Origin: Sipunculus nudus
Lineage: Eukaryota; Annelida; Sipuncula; Golfingiida; Sipunculidae
Assembly (NCBI GenBank): GCA_026874595.1
Contig: CM049306.1
Span: 26,589,519-26,653,518 of the forward strand
Direction: 5' to 3'
DNA length: 64,000 nt
Notes under the pieces: model-generated
Told to the model about the DNA's origin: nothing
The model's input: the letters and a program-made list of their open reading frames with translations, nothing else
Databases searched by the model: none
Position numbers and translations under genes: made by a program
In this document: in pieces, positions 63,423 to 64,000 of the stretch
Numbering within the stretch: position 1 is the first letter of the stretch
How the letters are laid out: the number at the start of each line of letters is the position of its first letter

Positions 63423-64000
63423 TTTTTAATTTTTTACAATTTTTTTTCTCTATTTTATTGAGACATTTATAGATGTGGTCATCTGTTTACAGGGCACAAA
63501 TCGTAACAGCCGGACCTAGAATCTTCTTTCTTGATATGCAGGGACGCCCATGAAAAGTCTCTTAGGAACCTTAAAATTAGCTGTCTGTTACCCAAAACCT
63601 CTGAGCTATGGGGCTTCGAAGTACCACCAAGAATAATGGGAAATTTGATACAAAAGCTCTAGTATCTGAACAACTAATGCATTGATCACCATGATTCTTT
63701 GCATGGATATTGGTCATGGAATGTTTCATCAGTCTGCAGACTGGTGGTGCCTCCTGTATATTTTTTTTAAAGATTTTTTTTCTCTATTTTTGAGACCTTT
63801 AAAGATGTGGTCGTGTGTTAACAGGGCACAAATGTTTACCACTGGACCTAGAATCTTCCCTCTTGACTTGCTGGTAGGCCCATGAAAAGTCTTTTTGGAA
63901 ACCTGTAATTAGGTCTCTGTTATCCATTAACTCTGAGCTATGGGGCTCAGAAGTACCCCCCCCCCCCCCAAAGAATAATGGAAATTTGATACAAAAGCTC
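63423..64000 (+). repeat. Family D units at the right edge
   Basis: The D unit resumes after the family A insertion and a second unit starts near 63,775. Includes an 18-base C-rich run near 63,956. Runs off the window. Confidence 0.8.

Overview
The window is animal nuclear DNA: AT-rich, intron-dominated and packed with transposable elements. The gene content (a nose-resistant-to-fluoxetine / acyltransferase-3 membrane protein), the Tx1-like LINE, the DIRS-like and Ty3/gypsy elements, and above all the short elements with a 5' hairpin, a GTCY tetranucleotide run and a 3' hairpin point to a lophotrochozoan. A mollusc, perhaps a bivalve, is my best inference; nothing here fixes the species. No bacterial-type genes, rRNA genes or CRISPR arrays were seen.

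One host gene is recognisable. It runs on the + strand from before the left edge to a stop codon at 50,338. Ten exons (961-1128, 3363-3456, 4111-4209, 14456-14618, 21417-21496, 21893-22045, 22705-22822, 23754-23940, 35131-35273, 50222-50338) join with perfect phase and canonical GT-AG borders. They encode about 440 residues of a multi-pass acyltransferase-3 domain of the NRF-6 type. The N-terminal exons lie upstream of the window. Less than 3 percent of the gene span is coding; four introns exceed 6 kb and are filled with nested repeats.

Region by region: 1-4.2 kb holds three exons, two copies of repeat family A, and a 79-bp tandem array that duplicates the exon-3 acceptor and exon start. 4.2-14.4 kb holds family A pieces and a decayed gypsy fragment, itself split by a SINE and by a pogo-like element that carries a full family A copy. 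14.8-20.8 kb holds family B repeats and a 3.5-kb element with 145-148-bp inverted ends and a dead tyrosine recombinase (DIRS-like). 21.4-24 kb holds four exons. 24-35 kb holds a foldback MITE with a 10-bp target duplication, then a family B element interrupted by family A and by a near-complete Tx1-like LINE. 35-50 kb holds exon 9, a string of minisatellite arrays (157, 180, about 340 and 162 bp units), a decayed second copy of the last exon, and exon 10. 50.3-64 kb is 3' flank, then family D units containing a family B copy (itself carrying a gypsy LTR element with 142-bp LTRs) and a full family A copy.

The most notable biology is the shared architecture of families A, B, C and K: 5' hairpin, GTCY microsatellite, tandem core, 3' subterminal inverted repeat, 3' hairpin ending CTTG or CAAG, insertion into T runs. 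This resembles non-autonomous Helentron/HINE rolling-circle elements. Paired occupied and empty sites inside this window define several insertion boundaries almost to the base. Also notable are the duplicated acceptor array and the duplicated last exon, which may affect splicing of the NRF-6-like gene.
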